DNA of 7,192 nucleotides from Syntrophales bacterium (GTDB lineage Bacteria; Desulfobacterota; Syntrophia; Syntrophales; UBA2210): NCBI GenBank assembly GCA_030655735.1, contig JAUSPK010000169.1:1-7192 (forward strand), in the 5' to 3' direction. Under the pieces are notes generated by a model that was not told where the DNA came from, made no database searches, and saw only the letters and a program-made list of their open reading frames with translations. Positions 1-6,392 of the stretch are shown piece by piece. A program made the translations under genes and the position numbers. How positions within the stretch are numbered: position 1 is the stretch's first letter; each line of letters opens with the position of its first letter.

Positions 1-297
1 AGGATCATCGAGGTTGATTACTTTTATGTTGGTGAATCAGGGTCTTTCGAACAGGCATGCTCGCATCCCCGCGCCTGGTCCGAATGAGAGGCACAATTTG
101 AATAATATCATGGGAGGTTTATGGTATTGCGTTAAAAGATCCCCTCAAGTCCAGGGTGGAACCGTTTCCCCCGCGTTGACTTATGTGGGGGATTCACATA
201 TCATAGCGGCCATTAATACTATCATTGGTGACCTTTCACCCTGCGAGGTGACTGTTATACCCAAAAACCCGGAAAGGTCCCCGTAGAACTGGATACG
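1..297. other. Upstream non-coding stretch
   Basis: No convincing gene is visible here. The only sizeable + strand reading frame (14-286, TTG start) lacks a proper ribosome binding site, has low-complexity composition unlike a folded protein, and overlaps the promoter at 176-204. The stretch is best read as the intergenic and 5' leader region of the M48 protease gene. A short inverted repeat, GGTGA/TCACC, lies around 227-240 in the presumed leader; its role is unknown. Confidence 0.5.
176..204 (+). promoter_or_regulatory. Sigma70-type promoter for the M48 protease gene
   Basis: The -35 element TTGACT (176-181) and -10 element TATCAT (199-204) are separated by exactly 17 bp, and each matches the consensus at five of six positions. 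Transcription would begin near 211, giving a leader of about 87 nt before the ATG at 298. Recognised by pattern only. Confidence 0.55.
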
Positions 298-1737
298 ATG
301 AGAATAGACCCCCGCAGCAACATAATAAAGATACTTGCCACCTGCATCGTCCTCCTGTACCTCCACGCGTCAGCGGGCGTGTCACTCGCCTCCTTTACAA
401 TACAGGATGAAAAAAAACTGGGGAAAGAGTTTTACGATAAATTGAAGGACAAAGGGGTCTTCGTAAACGAACCAAAGGTAACCGGCTATATCGAAAAGAT
501 AGGACGTCTGCTCCTTTCGCACAGCGAGAAGTCTTATTTCGACTTCACCTTCTCCGTCATTGACAGCGCGGGGATCAACGCCTTTGCAACACCGGGAGGC
601 TACGTCTATGTCTTCAAAGGCCTCATAGAACTTACCGAGGACGAGAACCAGCTGGCTGGCGTTCTGGCACATGAAATAGCACACATAAAGGCCAGACACA
701 TAGCGCAGGCTATCGAGAAGGCACAAAAGGTAAACCTGGCAAGTCTCGCGGCGATCCTGGCCGGCGCCTTTCTCGGGGGGGGAAGCGAAATGACCGCGGC
801 AGTCGTTGGTTTTTCTACAGCAACAGCGGCAAGCCTCAACCTCAAATACAGCAGAGAACACGAAGAGGAGGCCGACCGTCTCGGGATGCTATATCTGACG
901 CAAACCGGGTATGACGGCGAGGGAATGCTGAACTTCCTGAAGATCATGAGACAGTATGAGTTTTACTCGAATTCCATCCCTTCGTATTTTCTGACACACC
1001 CCGGGACAAGCGACAGAATACGGTATCTGGACGGTCTCCTTCAAACGAAATACAAGGAACGGGGGCTCAAGAGCATCGTAGGAAGACTGGAAAGGATAAA
1101 GACCATACTGATCATTAGCAGGGAGGGTCCTGATTCCGGTATCAGATATTTTCAAAACGCGCTGAAAAAAAATCCCAACAACGCTGACGCCCTGTACGGT
1201 CTGGCGGTTATCGAGGGAAGGCTTGGCGAGACGTCGGCATCCTTTGCAAATTTTCATAAGGCCCTGTCGCTGTCCCCTGACGATGCCGATATCCTCCGTG
1301 ACATGGGTATCAGCTACTTTAATCTCGGGAAGGTGGCCGACGCGACAGACGCCCTCCGAAAGGCCTATCGTGCGGACAGGGAAGACGCCGATACTATTTT
1401 GTACCTGGGAAGGGCATACGCCACCACTGGAGATTACCCCGCCGCTCTTGAGCTCTACAAGGAATTCCTGAAGAAGAACCCGGATGACATCCAAGTCCAC
1501 CACAGTCTGGCAATGATCTACGGAAAGGTCAACATGCGGGGGGAATCCCACTACCATTTCGGTATCTTTTTTAAGAAGGAAAACAAGCCCAAGAGCGCAC
1601 TTTTCCATTTCAAGGCGGCCCAGCCCTTCTTCCCGCCCGGCAGTGAAATGACCGGGAAGATCAAGGAAGAAATAGATTCCATCGAAAAAGATTCCGCGGA
1701 GAGCGAAAAGAAGCGATCGAAACGTTTGTTATTTTGA
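298..1737 (+). CDS. Exported M48 zinc metalloprotease with TPR domain (BepA-like)
   Basis: The 479-residue product is a periplasmic M48 metallopeptidase of the BepA/YfgC type, a family that degrades or assists folding of outer-membrane and envelope proteins. A signal peptide covers roughly residues 1-31, with a hydrophobic core at about 9-21 and possible cleavage after ASA or SLA. The peptidase domain carries the zinc motif HEIAH at 125-129 (His125, Glu126, His129). The likely third ligand is Glu189 in the E-E-E-A-D segment. A T-H-P motif at 233-235 matches the conserved switch-histidine segment of BepA. Four TPR-like units follow at about 278-412, typical for substrate or partner binding, with a charged C-terminal tail. 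The length is close to that of BepA. No strong Shine-Dalgarno sequence precedes the ATG (only GGA at 291-293), but the signal peptide supports this start. It is separated by 96 bp from pepA, which has its own promoter. The family call is firm; the exact substrate is unknown. Confidence 0.9.
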   Translation: MRIDPRSNIIKILATCIVLLYLHASAGVSLASFTIQDEKKLGKEFYDKLKDKGVFVNEPKVTGYIEKIGRLLLSHSEKSYFDFTFSVIDSAGINAFATPGGYVYVFKGLIELTEDENQLAGVLAHEIAHIKARHIAQAIEKAQKVNLASLAAILAGAFLGGGSEMTAAVVGFSTATAASLNLKYSREHEEEADRLGMLYLTQTGYDGEGMLNFLKIMRQYEFYSNSIPSYFLTHPGTSDRIRYLDGLLQTKYKERGLKSIVGRLERIKTILIISREGPDSGIRYFQNALKKNPNNADALYGLAVIEGRLGETSASFANFHKALSLSPDDADILRDMGISYFNLGKVADATDALRKAYRADREDADTILYLGRAYATTGDYPAALELYKEFLKKNPDDIQVHHSLAMIYGKVNMRGESHYHFGIFFKKENKPKSALFHFKAAQPFFPPGSEMTGKIKEEIDSIEKDSAESEKKRSKRLLF

Positions 1738-1773
1738 GGGAGTACGGCTGCCGTGAATACCGAACTTCGCGCA

Positions 1774-1801
1774 TTGACATTTCGCATCCATGTGCTATCT
1801 T
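1774..1801 (+). promoter_or_regulatory. Sigma70-type promoter for pepA-oppDF
   Basis: A perfect -35 TTGACA (1774-1779) and a -10 TATCTT (1796-1801) are 16 bp apart in the gap between the protease gene and pepA. Transcription would start near 1808, giving a leader of about 26 nt that includes the ribosome binding site AGGAGG at 1823-1828. No terminator is visible between the protease gene and this promoter, so read-through is also possible. Confidence 0.6.
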
Positions 1802-1833
1802 CCCCGGGCATATGACACTTTCAGGAGGCACAG

Positions 1834-3354
1834 ATGAATATCACCGTAAAAAGAGGGTCTCTCCCGGATTTAGACTGCGAAGTGCTGCTTGTGGGACATT
1901 TCGAGGAAAATAAGGCACCGGAAGGGGCAGCCCGCCTCCTCGACGAAGGGTGCAACGGCATTATCGGCGAACTGATCGACAGAGGGGATTTTGAGGGGAA
2001 ATTGTACACCTCTTCGGTCATGTACACGAGGGGATCGATCGCCGGCAAGAGGATACTGATCGCCGGCCTCGGCAAGAAGGGGGAGTTCGACCTTGAAAAA
2101 TTACGAGGGGTCTTCTCAAAGGCGGCACAGAAGATACGGGATCTGGGCATAACGCAGATGGCCGCATCCCTCGACTTCGGCGAGATGAAATTTGCCATCG
2201 GAGACGTCGCACGAGCCGCCGTTGAAGGCGCGCTGCTGGGCCTGTACCGATTCACCCCTTACAAGACCCTCGAAGAGGACAAAAAGGGGGAGATCAGTGA
2301 ATGTATCATCGTGGAGAACAGGCCCGAACTCCTCGAAGACATCGAGAAAGGCGCACAAACGGCGCAGATCATCTCACGGGCGGTTTACTGCGCGAGAGAC
2401 CTCGTCTCCACGCCATCCAATGATATGACGCCCTCTATCCTGGCGGAGAGGGCCGCTGCTATCGCCACGGAGGCACACCTCACATTCGAGGCGCTGGGCG
2501 AGGCCGCCATGGGAAAGCTGGGGATGAATGCCCTCCTCGGCGTGGCGAGGGGGAGCGCCGAAGAGGCACGGCTGATAATTCTGGAATACAACGGCGGAAA
2601 AAAAGACGACCCCCCCGTGGTTCTGGTCGGCAAGGGGATCACCTTCGACAGCGGGGGGATCTCCATCAAACCCTCCGACAAGATGGATGAGATGAAATCG
2701 GATATGGCCGGCGGCGCCGCGGTGATCAGCGCGATCAAGGCGGCGGCCGACCTGAAGCTCCCCCTGAACGTGGTGGCCATTGTCCCCGCGACGGAGAACC
2801 TCCCGGGCGGGAGGGCGCTCAAACCGGGAGACGTACTGAAGACCATGTCGGGCCTGACAGTAGAGGTCAAGAATACCGACGCCGAGGGGCGCCTCATCCT
2901 GGCGGACGCGCTCACCTTTGCGAAAAGATACAATCCGGCGGCGATAGTCGATATCGCCACGCTGACCGGGGCCTGCGTGGTAGCCTTGGGCGACTACCTT
3001 GTCGGCATGATGGGAACCGATGAAGAGCTGAAAAAACGGATATCAGCTGCCTCGGATGCCACGGGAGAGGCGGTATGGGAACTCCCCCTCTGGCACGAGT
3101 ACGATGAGCTGATAAAGAGCGACGTGGCGGACATCAAGAATGTCGGGACACGGGCAGGGGGCACCATAACCGCGGCCCTCTTCCTCAAGAGGTTCGCGGA
3201 TGAGTGCCCGTGGGTGCACCTCGACATTGCCGGGCCCGCGCTCCTGTCAACGGATAAACCGTATATCCCCAAGGGCGCGTCCGGCATAGGCGTTCGGCTT
3301 CTCACACAATTCCTGATGGATCGGAGCCAGGCTTCCCATGTCTCACATCCTTGA
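1834..3354 (+). CDS. pepA: Leucyl aminopeptidase, M17 family (PepA)
   Basis: This cytosolic M17 aminopeptidase removes N-terminal residues from peptides using two metal ions. At 506 residues it has the usual family length, with an N-terminal macro-like domain (about 1-170) and the C-terminal catalytic domain. All active-site residues are visible. Metal ligands are Lys267, Asp272 (in VGKGITFDSGG), Asp290 (in MKSDMAGG), and Asp349 and Glu351 (in the NTDAEGR signature at 347-353). The catalytic pair is Lys279 and Arg353. The numbering runs three below the E. coli enzyme. The start is fixed by AGGAGG at 1823-1828, 5 nt before the ATG. The last 17 nt overlap the following transporter ATPase gene, suggesting translational coupling. 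Placement with peptide-importer ATPases suggests a role in digesting imported peptides; this is inference. Some PepA homologues also bind DNA, which cannot be judged here. Confidence 0.96.
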   Translation: MNITVKRGSLPDLDCEVLLVGHFEENKAPEGAARLLDEGCNGIIGELIDRGDFEGKLYTSSVMYTRGSIAGKRILIAGLGKKGEFDLEKLRGVFSKAAQKIRDLGITQMAASLDFGEMKFAIGDVARAAVEGALLGLYRFTPYKTLEEDKKGEISECIIVENRPELLEDIEKGAQTAQIISRAVYCARDLVSTPSNDMTPSILAERAAAIATEAHLTFEALGEAAMGKLGMNALLGVARGSAEEARLIILEYNGGKKDDPPVVLVGKGITFDSGGISIKPSDKMDEMKSDMAGGAAVISAIKAAADLKLPLNVVAIVPATENLPGGRALKPGDVLKTMSGLTVEVKNTDAEGRLILADALTFAKRYNPAAIVDIATLTGACVVALGDYLVGMMGTDEELKKRISAASDATGEAVWELPLWHEYDELIKSDVADIKNVGTRAGGTITAALFLKRFADECPWVHLDIAGPALLSTDKPYIPKGASGIGVRLLTQFLMDRSQASHVSHP

Positions 3355-4306
3355 CGTACAAGGGCTGAAGACACACTTCGCGACACGAAACGGTACGGTC
3401 AAGGCCGTCGATGGGGTGGACATCTCTGTCGATAAGGGGGATACCCTGGGCATCGTCGGCGAATCGGGGTGCGGCAAGACCGTCCTCGCCCTGTCCATCA
3501 TGAGGCTGATACCGAGCCCGCCCGGCCGCATCGTGTCAGGAAAGATCACCTTCAAGGGAACCGATCTACTCGACCTCGACGAAGACGAGATGCGGCGGCT
3601 TCGGGGAAACGACATATCCATGATATTCCAGGAGCCGATGAACTCCCTCAACCCCGTCCTGAAGGTAGGAGACCAGATATCAGAGGTGATCAAGCTCCAC
3701 GAGGGGCTTTCGGAAGAGGAAGCGATTGGCCGAGCCCTCGATATGCTCCGCCTCGTCGGTCTATCACCCACCCGCGAAACCCTCAGGAGCTATCCGCACC
3801 AGATGAGCGGCGGGATGCGCCAGCGGATCATGATAGCCATGGCGCTCGCGTGCAATCCCGAGCTGATGCTCGCCGATGAACCCACGACGGCACTCGATGT
3901 GACCATCCAGGCACAGATCATCGATCTGATAAACAAGCTGAAAGACGAGGTGGGGACGTCGGTCATACTGATAACCCACGACCTGGGGATCGTCGCGCAG
4001 ATGGCCCGGCATGTCGCCGTTATGTACACGGGAAAGGTGGTGGAATACTGCTCCGTTCTCGATCTTTTTTCCACGCCCCTCCACCCGTATACCAGAGGGC
4101 TTATGGAATCGACGCCAAAGCGGGCCACGAAGAAAGACGGGTACCTCACCGCGATACCCGGCAGTGTTCCCAACCTGTACGAGCTCCCCTCGGGGTGCAG
4201 TTTCCGGAACCGGTGCCCCGACGTCATGGATATATGCGCCGAAAAAGAACCGCAGCTGGTGGAGCACTCTCCCGGCCACCAGGTGCGATGCTTGAAATAC
4301 CAATGA
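3338..4306 (+). CDS. oppD: Oligopeptide/dipeptide ABC transporter ATPase (OppD/DppD type)
   Basis: The 322-residue product is one of the two ATP-hydrolysing subunits that power a peptide-type (or nickel/opine-type) ABC importer at the inner face of the cytoplasmic membrane. Visible motifs are Walker A GESGCGKT (41-48), Q-loop Gln98, signature MSGGMRQR (156-163), Walker B LMLADEPT (176-183, with Asp180 and Glu181) and H-loop His214. The C-terminal extension has the family's cysteine pattern (Cys287, Cys293, Cys300, Cys318), a region that binds an iron-sulfur cluster in some DppD proteins; whether it does so here is unknown. The ATG lies inside the pepA end. GGAG at 3323-3326 is 11 nt upstream, slightly far, so coupling to pepA translation is likely. 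The oppF-type gene follows after 19 nt. Substrate cannot be deduced from the ATPase, so the Opp/Dpp distinction is uncertain. Confidence 0.92.
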   Translation: MSHILDVQGLKTHFATRNGTVKAVDGVDISVDKGDTLGIVGESGCGKTVLALSIMRLIPSPPGRIVSGKITFKGTDLLDLDEDEMRRLRGNDISMIFQEPMNSLNPVLKVGDQISEVIKLHEGLSEEEAIGRALDMLRLVGLSPTRETLRSYPHQMSGGMRQRIMIAMALACNPELMLADEPTTALDVTIQAQIIDLINKLKDEVGTSVILITHDLGIVAQMARHVAVMYTGKVVEYCSVLDLFSTPLHPYTRGLMESTPKRATKKDGYLTAIPGSVPNLYELPSGCSFRNRCPDVMDICAEKEPQLVEHSPGHQVRCLKYQ

Positions 4307-4311
4307 AGTGC

Positions 4312-4316
4312 GAGGA
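4312..4316 (+). promoter_or_regulatory. Ribosome binding site fixing the oppF start
   Basis: GAGGA lies 9 nt before the ATG at 4326. An in-frame GTG at 4308 would extend the protein by six residues, but it lies upstream of this site and has no comparable site of its own. The ATG at 4326 is therefore preferred. Confidence 0.65.
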
Positions 4317-4325
4317 TCAGCGCCG

Positions 4326-5330
4326 ATGAATCCGGCCTTATTGCAGATCGAAGGGGTGAAAAAATACTTTCCCGTCCGGGGCGGCATCTTCTCGGGCCGA
4401 CAGAAGATGGCACGGGCCGTTGATGGTGTGGATCTGGAGATCTTCAAGGGGGAAACCCTCGGACTGGTGGGCGAATCGGGATGCGGAAAGACCACCCTCG
4501 GCCGCCTCATCACCCGGCTCGAAGAACCGACCGCCGGGAAGATCACCTTCAACGGGGATGATATCCTCACCTACTCCCGCAAAGAGTTAAAGGGGTTTAG
4601 AAAAAAGATACAGCTGATATTCCAGGACCCATACTCATCCCTCAATCCGAGGATGAGCGCGGGCGCCATCGTGGGAGAGCCCCTCGCCATACATAACCTG
4701 CCCCGGGGAAAGGAAAACGGGGACAGGGTTGCCGAGCTGATGGAGACTGTGGGGCTCAGCAGGGAGCAGATGGGGCGCTACCCCCACGAGTTCAGCGGCG
4801 GGCAACGGCAGCGCATCGGCATAGCACGGGCACTTGCCCTCAATCCTGAGCTCATCATCGCCGACGAGCCCGTCTCGGCACTGGACGTCTCCATACAGGC
4901 ACAGATACTCAACCTGCTGAAAGACCTGCAGAAGGATTTTGATCTCACCTATCTGTTTATCAGCCATGATCTGAGCGTCGTCGAACACATAAGCGACCGG
5001 GTCGCCGTCATGTACCTCGGGAAGATCGTGGAACTCGCGGACAAGAAATCCCTGTACAGCAAACCTCTCCACCCTTACACGCAGGCACTCCTCTCCGCCG
5101 TTCCCATCCCCGACCCCACGCACAAGAAGGACCGGATACTGCTGGGCGGCGGCATACCCAGCCCGACAGATCCCCCCCCCGGGTGTTCGTTTCATCCCCG
5201 GTGCCAATACCGCATGGATATCTGCGAAACGGTGGTGCCGACCCTCGATGACAGAGGCGGCGGGCACCGTGCCGCGTGTCACCTGAAAACCGAATTTTGG
5301 TCTGGAACTCTAGAAAAAAATCTGAAATAA
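4326..5330 (+). CDS. oppF: Oligopeptide/dipeptide ABC transporter ATPase (OppF/DppF type)
   Basis: This is the partner ATPase of the preceding gene; the two form the nucleotide-binding heterodimer of a peptide importer. From the ATG it has 334 residues: Walker A GESGCGKT (49-56), Q-loop Gln100, signature FSGGQ (156-160), Walker B LIIADEP (176-182, Asp180 and Glu181) and H-loop His214. The N-terminal segment KKYFPVRGG followed by a loop before AVDGVDLEI is characteristic of the OppF/DppF branch. The C-terminal extension ([13 protein letters not shown], then Cys287, Cys293, Cys300, Cys318) is also typical. All catalytic motifs are intact. No permease (OppB/OppC) or binding-protein gene follows: the next features are tRNA genes, and no clear terminator is seen directly after the stop. 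The pair probably serves membrane subunits encoded elsewhere. Confidence 0.92.
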   Translation: MNPALLQIEGVKKYFPVRGGIFSGRQKMARAVDGVDLEIFKGETLGLVGESGCGKTTLGRLITRLEEPTAGKITFNGDDILTYSRKELKGFRKKIQLIFQDPYSSLNPRMSAGAIVGEPLAIHNLPRGKENGDRVAELMETVGLSREQMGRYPHEFSGGQRQRIGIARALALNPELIIADEPVSALDVSIQAQILNLLKDLQKDFDLTYLFISHDLSVVEHISDRVAVMYLGKIVELADKKSLYSKPLHPYTQALLSAVPIPDPTHKKDRILLGGGIPSPTDPPPGCSFHPRCQYRMDICETVVPTLDDRGGGHRAACHLKTEFWSGTLEKNLK

Positions 5331-5333
5331 TCC

Positions 5334-5362
5334 TTGACGAAAGAGGATCAAAAGAATAGATA
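5334..5362 (+). promoter_or_regulatory. Weak candidate promoter for the tRNA pair
   Basis: TTGACG (5334-5339) and TAGATA (5357-5362) are spaced by 17 bp just after the oppF stop, about 80 bp before the first tRNA. The -35 is good, but the -10 matches only about half of the consensus. The tRNAs might instead be transcribed by read-through from the operon. An imperfect 11-bp direct repeat (GTAGCGCTATT at 5392-5402, GTAGCGGTATT at 5415-5425) lies between this site and the tRNA, with unknown meaning. Confidence 0.3.
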
Positions 5363-5441
5363 GGGAAGTCAATTTTTCTTGAGGCGATGGCGTAGCGCTA
5401 TTTGTACTGTGCCGGTAGCGGTATTGCCTGAACAAGAGAAA

Positions 5442-5518
5442 GCGCCCGTAGCTCAGCTGGATAGAGTCGCAGACTTCGAATCTGTTGGTCGAAGGTTCGA
5501 ATCCTTCCGGGCGCACCA
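5442..5518 (+). tRNA. tRNA-Arg (anticodon TCG)
   Basis: The 77-nt gene folds as a full cloverleaf. The acceptor stem is GCGCCCG/CGGGCGC (5442-5448 with 5508-5514), discriminator A at 5515, and CCA is encoded at 5516-5518. The anticodon arm is GCAGA-CTTCGAA-TCTGT (5469-5485), with anticodon TCG at 5476-5478, which reads CGA and related arginine codons. The T arm is GAAGG-TTCGAAT-CCTTC (5491-5507). The D stem GCTC/GAGT closes with a G-T wobble, position 26 is C where a purine is usual, and pair 27-43 is also G-T. These are mild deviations and the molecule should still fold. Confidence 0.93.
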
Positions 5519-5543
5519 TACATTCGACCGATTAACAATATAC

Positions 5544-5620
5544 GGGCCCTTAGCTCAGCTGGTAGCAGCAACTGACTCTTAATCAGTAGGTCGTCGGTTC
5601 GAACCCGACAGGGCCCACCA
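5544..5620 (+). tRNA. tRNA-Lys (anticodon CTT) with unusual D-arm
   Basis: The acceptor stem GGGCCCT/AGGGCCC (5544-5550 with 5610-5616) is perfect, followed by A and an encoded CCA. The anticodon arm is ACTGA-CTCTTAA-TCAGT (5571-5587), with CTT at 5578-5580, which reads AAG. The T arm GTCGG-TTCGAAC-CCGAC (5593-5609) is perfect. The D-arm is odd: where GGTAGAGC is usual the gene has GGTAGCAGC, one base longer (extra C at 5566). Only three D-stem pairs (GCT/AGC) remain, with C5556 facing C5566. It lies 25 nt after tRNA-Arg and before a strong terminator, so the two tRNAs are probably co-transcribed. Confidence 0.88.
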
Positions 5621-5627
5621 TAAAATC

Positions 5628-5658
5628 AAGGGGTTACGAGAAATCGTTACCCCTTTTT
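5628..5658 (+). terminator. Rho-independent terminator after the tRNA pair
   Basis: The arms 5628-5639 and 5644-5655 pair over 11 of 12 positions. An outer 7-bp AAGGGGT/ACCCCTT is followed by one T-T mismatch and then ACGA/TCGT around a GAAA tetraloop. A run of five T (5654-5658) follows. It lies 7 nt after the CCA end of tRNA-Lys. Confidence 0.85.
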
Positions 5659-5676
5659 GTCTACTGCTGTCTACTG
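5658..5676 (+). repeat. 9-bp tandem direct repeat TGTCTACTG
   Basis: TGTCTACTG occurs at 5658-5666 and again at 5668-5676, a period of 10 bp, immediately after the tRNA terminator. Its position at the tRNA 3' flank, where base composition changes, would fit an old recombination or integration junction, but no integrase gene is in the window. Confidence 0.6.
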
Positions 5677-5747
5677 TCTGCTTCGCAAAGTATAATTTAC
5701 CGAAATTTATACAATATAAAATCAATTAGTTGAAAAACAATAGATAC

Positions 5748-5765
5748 CCCCGGCTAAAGCCGGGG
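5748..5765. repeat. Perfect hairpin CCCCGGC-TAAA-GCCGGGG
   Basis: A 7-bp, all-GC stem with a TAAA tetraloop (TTTA on the minus strand). No T-run follows it on either strand, so it is not a typical terminator. It is the first hairpin of the cluster and has the same geometry as the one at 5847-5864. Confidence 0.8.
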
Positions 5766-5776
5766 TCCTTACGGCT

Positions 5777-5793
5777 TCGGCATCTTATGCCGA
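5777..5793. repeat. Perfect hairpin TCGGCAT-CTT-ATGCCGA
   Basis: A 7-bp perfect stem with a 3-nt loop, 11 nt after the first hairpin. A preceding CGGC at 5772-5775 could compete for the same GCCG arm. Confidence 0.75.
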
Positions 5794-5798
5794 CCAAC

Positions 5799-5845
5799 CA
5801 TTCACACTTAAGAACATCGCGTGAATGATTGAAAAGGCTCATTCA
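5799..5845. repeat. Two mutually exclusive 7-bp inverted repeats
   Basis: CATTCAC (5799-5805) pairs perfectly with GTGAATG (5821-5827), and TGAATGA (5822-5828) pairs perfectly with TCATTCA (5839-5845). The middle segment is shared, so only one stem can form at a time. The outer arms are near-copies of each other. This gives an arm-swap arrangement, as either a DNA or an RNA structure. Confidence 0.7.
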
Positions 5846-5846
5846 T

Positions 5847-5864
5847 CCACGGGTAAACCCGTGG
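5847..5864. repeat. Perfect hairpin CCACGGG-TAAA-CCCGTGG
   Basis: A 7-bp perfect stem with the same TAAA loop as the hairpin at 5748-5765, ending the cluster. On the minus strand it reads with a TTTA loop, like hairpins seen at the right ends of TnpB-carrying elements. Confidence 0.8.
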
Positions 5865-5902
5865 TATTCTGTCTCCGACCGCATAAATTTTGGAATTTAG
5901 AT

Positions 5903-6085
5903 ATGACTTGGCTAGATTATGTGCCGGAAGACCATGATACAACGATGGAGTATTATAGAAACTACTGGCTAGGAAGGATTTCAAATAGTTGCCCTAAGAA
6001 GGGCAACCGAAAACCGCCGAGAATAGAGGTTATGATTGCATTACCAGCAAACACCGGAAAAATTGTCAAAACAGTAATGCCCTAA
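5903..6085 (+). CDS. Small unknown ORF, possible integron-cassette gene remnant
   Basis: I do not recognise this protein. From the ATG at 5903 it has 60 residues; the same frame is open from 5825 (86 residues), but the extra part runs through the palindromic hairpin at 5847-5864 and is unlikely to be coding. GGA at 5892-5894, 8 nt before the ATG, is a weak ribosome binding site. The N-terminal half (about residues 1-26) is acidic and aromatic, rich in Tyr and Trp (DYVPED, EYYRNYWLGR), and looks like part of a folded protein. The middle (SCPKKGNRK) is encoded by a perfect inverted repeat at 5988-6007, which may mean the frame is interrupted or decayed. No signal peptide or membrane segment is seen. 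The stop codon TAA (6083-6085) lies inside the left core of an attC-like site, as is common for integron gene cassettes. Confidence 0.4.
   Translation: MTWLDYVPEDHDTTMEYYRNYWLGRISNSCPKKGNRKPPRIEVMIALPANTGKIVKTVMP
5988..6007. repeat. Perfect inverted repeat GTTGCCC/GGGCAAC
   Basis: A 7-bp perfect stem with the 6-nt loop TAAGAA lies in the middle of the small ORF. No T-run follows, so it is not a standard terminator. It adds to the run of hairpins between 5746 and 6151. Confidence 0.7.
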
Positions 6086-6151
6086 CCATGCGCTGCACCC
6101 GACGCTACAGTCACTACGCTCCTTTCGCTCGGGTGAGCGTGGCCGTTCTAC
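6080..6151 (+). other. attC-like integron recombination site
   Basis: The left core CCCTAAC (6080-6086) fits the attC R'' pattern (RYYYAAC) except for its first base. CGCT (6091-6094), one extra G (6095) and CACCCGA (6096-6102) pair with TCGGGTG (6129-6135) and AGCG (6136-6139), leaving the single extrahelical base typical of attC L''. Unpaired spacers of 4 and 5 nt separate this stem from AAC (6084-6086) and GTT (6145-6147). The right core, GTTCTAC, departs from the GTTRRRY consensus after GTT. Total length is about 72 bp, within the usual range. The stop codon of the preceding ORF lies in R''. No integrase or second attC was found, so this would be a lone site. Confidence 0.65.
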
Positions 6152-6392
6152 TACACTTCCAACGGTAATCCTCAGTATTTCCCTTTGATCAAAATCATTT
6201 GTTAGTAGGTGCATTCAGTGATTTCGGTGGCGGATAGAATTTCTATTGATACCTTCCTGAGAGTGACAAGTTGTAATCATCGCAAAGATTCATCATTACA
6301 ATTGGCAATAAACATGCTTGATGCTCAAAGATGATTGACGACCCATTATTAAAGCATAGATACCACACACACATTTTGTGGCGAGAATTCCA
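6152..6392. other. AT-rich gene-free stretch
   Basis: Nothing coding is recognised here. It holds the 10-bp palindrome TTTGATCAAA (6184-6193), the inverted repeat at 6271-6301, and a CA-rich segment (6363-6373) followed by TGTGG, which can form a 5-bp stem just upstream of the promoter at 6393. Confidence 0.5.
6271..6301. repeat. Inverted repeat TTGTAAT/ATTACAA
   Basis: TTGTAAT (6271-6277) and ATTACAA (6295-6301) are perfect inverted 7-mers with a 17-nt spacer. AT-rich and without a T-run; a possible protein-binding site or chance. Confidence 0.35.

Larger units (their letters stand above)
5746..5866. mobile_element. Hairpin cluster resembling IS200/IS605-type element ends, no transposase
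   Basis: Within about 120 bp there are several perfect 7-bp stems, two of them GC-rich with the same TAAA loop (TTTA on the minus strand). Such palindromes near element ends, and near the 3' end of the TnpB guide RNA, are familiar from the IS200/IS605 superfamily and related RAYT/REP sequences. No tnpA, tnpB or iscB reading frame occurs nearby, so this would be a remnant or a non-autonomous miniature element. The family call rests on resemblance of the hairpins from memory. A structured RNA is the alternative. Confidence 0.35.

Noticed and set aside
14..286. Plus-strand ORF of 90 codons with a TTG start
   Set aside because: No ribosome binding site, no recognisable protein features, and it overlaps a good promoter for the next gene.
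4308..4325. GTG start giving OppF six more residues
   Set aside because: The ribosome binding site GAGGA at 4312-4316 lies downstream of this GTG and is well spaced for the ATG at 4326.
3764..4570. Long minus-strand ORF opposite the oppD/oppF genes
   Set aside because: A shadow frame in GC-rich coding DNA; the + strand products show all ABC ATPase motifs. The same holds for the other long antisense frames over the protease gene, pepA and oppDF.
5310..5519. Minus-strand ORF of 69 codons beginning MVRPEGFEPSTNRFE
   Set aside because: It is the complement of the tRNA-Arg gene. This peptide type is a well-known false gene produced by reading tRNA genes antisense.
5379..5582. Plus-strand ORF of 67 codons containing PVAQLDRVADFESVGRRFES
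   Set aside because: It runs through both tRNA genes and is another typical tRNA-derived false translation.
5747..5864. CRISPR array
   Set aside because: The repeated hairpins are short, different in sequence and not separated by regular unique spacers.
6184..6193. Palindrome TTTGATCAAA as an FNR/CRP-type operator
   Set aside because: The half sites TTGAT/ATCAA lack the 4-bp spacer of FNR boxes, and the site is over 200 bp from the next promoter.
6196..6210. GTTAGTA-like string as a second attC core
   Set aside because: It does not fit GTTRRRY and no paired stem or matching RYYYAAC partner was found around it.
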